Assembly (NCBI GenBank): GCA_902783915.1
Contig: CACZSX010000035.1
Location: 1 to 24,622, forward strand
Length of the DNA: 24,622 bases
Direction: 5' to 3'
Origin: an uncultured Erysipelotrichaceae bacterium
Lineage (GTDB): Bacteria > Bacillota_I > Bacilli_A > RF39 > UBA660
Position 1 is the stretch's first letter, and each line of letters starts with the position of its first letter. The notes beneath the pieces are model-generated. The model saw only the letters and a list, made by a program, of their open reading frames with translations, was not told the DNA's origin and did not search any database. Of this stretch, positions 23,201-24,622 are shown in pieces. A program made the translations under genes and the position numbers.

Positions 23201-23617
23201 CATTATTGCAAACCCTGTAGGGCGTACTGCATATATATCTTGATGATCTCCTAATATACTTAATGCATGTGTTGCTATACTTCTTGCTGCAACATTTATT
23301 ACACATGGTAACATCTCTCCTGCAATCTTATACATATTGGGTATCATTAATAATAAACCTTGGCTAGCAGTAAAAGTTGTTGCGATACTTCCATTAGTAA
23401 GAGCACCATGAACAAAACCCGCTGCACCAGCTTCACTTTGCATTTCTACTACTTTTACAGGCATATCAAAAATATTTGTATTTCCATTACTTGCCCACTC
23501 ATCTACATGCTCAGCCATAGTACTAGATGGAGTTATAGGATAAATCCCCGCTATATCAGAAAACATATATGCACTATTAGCGCATGCTTCATTACCATCT
23601 ATTGTTTTTATTTTCAT
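20252..23617 (-). CDS. nifJ: Pyruvate:ferredoxin (flavodoxin) oxidoreductase
   Basis: PFOR oxidises pyruvate with CoA to acetyl-CoA and CO2 and reduces ferredoxin, an oxygen-sensitive step of fermentative anaerobes. The single 1121-residue chain fuses all domains. Domain I has YPITPSSTMAEH (26-37). Domain II, the CoA-binding region and the linker follow. A two-cluster ferredoxin domain has CIQCNQCSFVCPHAVIRP (about 670) and CTGCSICSNICPSGAIT (about 720). The thiamine diphosphate domain has GACAGCGETPY with NATGCSSIYG (about 784-815), then GGDGWAYDIGFGGIDH and LDTEVYSNTGGQSSKSS. It is slightly shorter than the usual about 1170 residues because the C-terminal extension is reduced. It is monocistronic with its own promoter and terminator. 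The ribosome binding site is AGGATGTGG. Confidence 0.97.
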   Translation of the reverse strand: MKIKTIDGNEACANSAYMFSDIAGIYPITPSSTMAEHVDEWASNGNTNIFDMPVKVVEMQSEAGAAGFVHGALTNGSIATTFTASQGLLLMIPNMYKIAGEMLPCVINVAARSIATHALSILGDHQDIYAVRPTGFAIMASSSVQSVSDLTIVSYLSTFKSSLPFVNFFDGFRTSHELSKINMLEKEDIIDLVDFKKIDEFRNRALSINSKVKGTAMMEDVYFQMAEVRNKDYLKLPDIVNDYMKKINKKTGKNYAPFEYYGSKTAKKIIVAMGSICETIREVIDDLDEELGLIEVHLYRPFSSKYFFDVLPTTVTDIAVLDRTKEPGSIGEPLYLDVVSLFNDKESKPRIVGGRYGLSSKDTNASHIKAVYDFLGKNAFNGFTIGIEDDVTNLSVPVKDYHTKEQKDEFLVYGYGSDGMISASKDILKLVGDNTDKYVQGYFQYDSKKSGGITRSHIRLSNKPIRSEYYIDNPSLVVCSKESYMGKYDMLSNIKKNGTFIFVTSLNEKEVEDLLDGNMKKIIIDKKIKFYIIDAYALANKYGLKNKISTILEVCILDILGYDFIDKIKMSVEKRFLKKGQEVIDSNKAVIDEALNYLKEIKIKFNEIEFIDTKEKKYNKVFDMINSLEGNKLKVSDFKEYKDGSYILGTTEHEKRGIAENVPVWNKDKCIQCNQCSFVCPHAVIRPYLLNEEEANKAPKSLKDNLRKAIGSNYQYTIGISKLDCTGCSICSNICPSGAITMEPYEKVKDNNNFEYLNKISEKQDQINNTIKGIQFKKPLFEFSGACAGCGETPYIKLLTQLFGDKIAIANATGCSSIYGASFPSIPYKIPWANSLFEDNAEFGYGLLLSYNRNRAKVKQIMEEEIESKNKELFNKWLNNYDDYKITKEVYENIDYENSKLSSLKEYVIARNIWTIGGDGWAYDIGFGGIDHILSTNDNAKILILDTEVYSNTGGQSSKSSNRGSIAKFTSNGKENSKKDLARIAMCYKNTYVAQVSLANMNAVIKAFIEADKHDGPAIIIAYSHCINHGIKNGMEKGIEEQKLAVSSGYYPIFRYNSKTKEFNLDMKEPNFDLLDEFIDNETRFKALKIVNKERAEELFKKLKEDVKERYKFYENMKKSN

Positions 23618-23637
23618 ATTACCACATCCTAATAAAT

Positions 23638-23666
23638 ATTATAATACATTTCAATGATTAATACAA
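23638..23666 (-). promoter_or_regulatory. Sigma-A type promoter for nifJ
   Basis: -35 TTGTAT (23666-23661), a 17-base spacer and -10 TATAAT (23643-23638) on the minus strand; the ribosome binding site follows within 20 bases. Confidence 0.65.
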
Positions 23667-23694
23667 AGAAAAAAGATAATCTTGAATTATCTTA
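23667..23694 (-). terminator. Intrinsic terminator after the membrane protein gene
   Basis: AAGATAAT and ATTATCTT form an 8-bp stem with a 5-base loop, overlapping the stop codon and followed by TTTTC on the minus strand. Confidence 0.65.
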
Positions 23695-24522
23695 TTTTTC
23701 TACCTCAATTTTATCTATAAAATATTTTGAATCTATTATTTTAAATGTATACTTATATGTTTTATATAATTCCCATTTTGGAGGTATATCTACTATATTT
23801 GTATCTTCATAATCAGTAATTTTTAATACTTCTTTTTGATTATTTCTTAAATAATCGTCATAATATTCAACTATATCAAAATCATATAATCCGAATGCAA
23901 CTTTAGAATAAATATATACTGTATTATTTTCTTTTTCTGCCTTTGTAATACTTTTATTTAAAAACTTAAACCCAGTATTAACATCACATGGTGCCTTCAC
24001 ATATACTACATCATTTTTAATTTCAATATTATAAATACCTAGATTTCTAATATTACTTCCTGGTTCTGCTTCTTCACTATTTTTTATTATATCTTCTACA
24101 CTAATATTATAATTATAATTAAATACATTTTTTAATTTTAAATTTATTTCTTCTGCTGTTATTCCCTCTGAAACCTCTGTATCACAAACACTTTTTATAG
24201 TACCATCTTTAAACATATCAGAAAATGCTGTATCTAATAGTTCATAATTAGATATATCATTTATAGTAAATAATCCTTTATACGCATTATCTTCTGTTAT
24301 TTTTATTTTTTCCAATGATTTCATTGCGTTTTGTACTTCTTTACTATCTATAGATAACGTTTCTATGGTTTTATCGTTAGTAATTTCTTCTTCTTTTGTT
24401 TCTTTTGGTTTTTCATTTTTTTTATAAAAGTAATTTTTATATACTATTAATCCTATTATTATTAATAGTAAAAATATTGATATAATTATTAATCCTCTTA
24501 AACCATTATTTTTATTTTTCAT
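23692..24522 (-). CDS. Single-pass membrane-anchored protein of unknown function
   Basis: I do not recognise this 276-residue protein. A short Asn/Lys-rich N-terminus is followed by one hydrophobic helix (about residues 11-29, GLIIISIFLLLIIIGLIVY-like) and a charged linker of Lys and Glu (about 36-55). The extracytoplasmic domain (about 60-276) contains mixed alpha/beta segments, two Cys (in SVCDTE and APCDVN) that could form a disulfide, and a C-terminal strand-rich part ending YKYTFKIIDSKYFIDKIEVEK-like (last 21 residues). No lipobox is seen. The start is ATG at 24522 with the ribosome binding site GGGAGGAA; the GTG at 24534 would put that site inside the gene. It has its own promoter and terminator. 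Overall it looks like a surface-exposed anchored protein. Confidence 0.8.
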   Translation of the reverse strand: MKNKNNGLRGLIIISIFLLLIIIGLIVYKNYFYKKNEKPKETKEEEITNDKTIETLSIDSKEVQNAMKSLEKIKITEDNAYKGLFTINDISNYELLDTAFSDMFKDGTIKSVCDTEVSEGITAEEINLKLKNVFNYNYNISVEDIIKNSEEAEPGSNIRNLGIYNIEIKNDVVYVKAPCDVNTGFKFLNKSITKAEKENNTVYIYSKVAFGLYDFDIVEYYDDYLRNNQKEVLKITDYEDTNIVDIPPKWELYKTYKYTFKIIDSKYFIDKIEVEK

Positions 24523-24542
24523 AGTTCCTCCCACATAATAAT

Positions 24543-24571
24543 ATTGTACATAAATTTTGCTCTTTATTCAA
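24543..24571 (-). promoter_or_regulatory. Sigma-A type promoter for the membrane protein gene
   Basis: -35 TTGAAT (24571-24566), a 17-base spacer and -10 TACAAT (24548-24543) on the minus strand. Confidence 0.6.
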
Positions 24572-24572
24572 T

Positions 24573-24596
24573 AAAAAAAGGGTAAATTAATTACCC
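24573..24596 (-). terminator. Intrinsic terminator at the end of the right-edge gene
   Basis: GGGTAA and TTACCC form a 6-bp stem with a 5-base loop, followed by seven T on the minus strand. Confidence 0.7.
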
Positions 24597-24622
24597 ATTT
24601 GCTTTGCTACTTCTTCAGCAAA
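24587..24622 (-). CDS. C-terminal end of an unidentified gene, cut by the window edge
   Basis: Only the last 11 codons and TAA are visible (ending FAEEVAKQMGN). The other two minus-strand frames have stops here. The stop codon lies in the loop of the terminator, as for other genes in this window, which supports a real coding end. Too short to assign a family. Confidence 0.5.
   Translation of the reverse strand, partial: FAEEVAKQMGN

Noticed and set aside
23360..23632. Plus-strand frame of 90 codons opposite the nifJ start
   Set aside because: It reads across the conserved thiamine-pyrophosphate enzyme domain of PFOR in reverse, with no supporting features.
1..24622. Mycoplasma-type genetic code, suggested by the extreme AT content
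   Set aside because: sigE and spoVID end in TGA at the expected family C-termini and Trp is encoded by TGG, so TGA is a stop.
1..24622. CRISPR arrays, tRNA/rRNA genes, insertion sequences, phage genes
   Set aside because: No regularly spaced direct repeats, no transposase or integrase motifs, and no cloverleaf or rRNA sequences were seen. The only direct repeat of note is the shared leader of the two small peptides.

Overview
This is a very AT-rich window (by eye roughly a quarter G+C) from an anaerobic, endospore-forming member of the Bacilli. The evidence is sigE and sigG with spoIIGA, the Bacilli-type spore coat genes cotE and spoVID, ylbJ, Gram-positive style ribosome binding sites, a T-box leader on valS, and pyruvate:ferredoxin oxidoreductase. 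TGA is used as a stop codon (sigE, spoVID), so the mycoplasma code does not apply. An uncultured gut-type lineage near the RF39/Erysipelotrichia branch would fit, but that placement is inference.

Layout. Almost everything reads on the minus strand; only ylbJ and a PilB-like ATPase read on the plus strand. From 1 to 6.4 kb, in transcription order: an RNase J-like protein, the transglycosylase MltG, the spoIIGA-sigE-sigG-ylmC sporulation cluster, cotE, and a type IV pilin-like gene cut by the left edge. From 6.4 to 11.2 kb is a spoVID-ysxE-(small membrane protein)-T box-valS block; spoVID-ysxE-valS is also the order in Bacillus subtilis. From 11.3 to 13.8 kb are ylbJ and a lone PilB/GspE-type ATPase. 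From 13.8 to 20.2 kb is an accessory-looking region: a Fem-type aminoacyltransferase, two tandem short genes for double-glycine-leader peptides, a peptidase-containing (C39) ABC exporter, a UPF0316 membrane protein, and an ABC-2 ATPase/permease pair. From 20.2 to 24.6 kb are pyruvate:ferredoxin oxidoreductase, a single-pass membrane protein of unknown function, and the last codons of another gene at the right edge.

How the parts work together. SpoIIGA is the membrane protease that activates pro-sigma-E. Sigma-E would drive the mother-cell genes (spoVID-ysxE, ylbJ, cotE), and sigma-G would act in the forespore. The most novel-looking element is the two-peptide bacteriocin-like locus at 15.1-17.5 kb. 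Its two precursors share an identical 14-residue leader, both mature peptides carry a GxxxG motif and one cysteine at or next to the C-terminus, and the first gene is translationally coupled to the exporter that should cut and export them. No small dedicated immunity gene is visible; the adjacent ABC pair, UPF0316 protein and Fem-type enzyme are candidates.

Two regulatory patterns stand out: an inverted repeat that closes a hairpin over the sigG start codon, and terminator stems that overlap the stop codon of nearly every transcription-unit-final gene. No CRISPR, rRNA, tRNA, insertion sequence or phage gene was seen, and there is no gene-free stretch above 300 bases; the longest (8959-9223) is the T-box leader.
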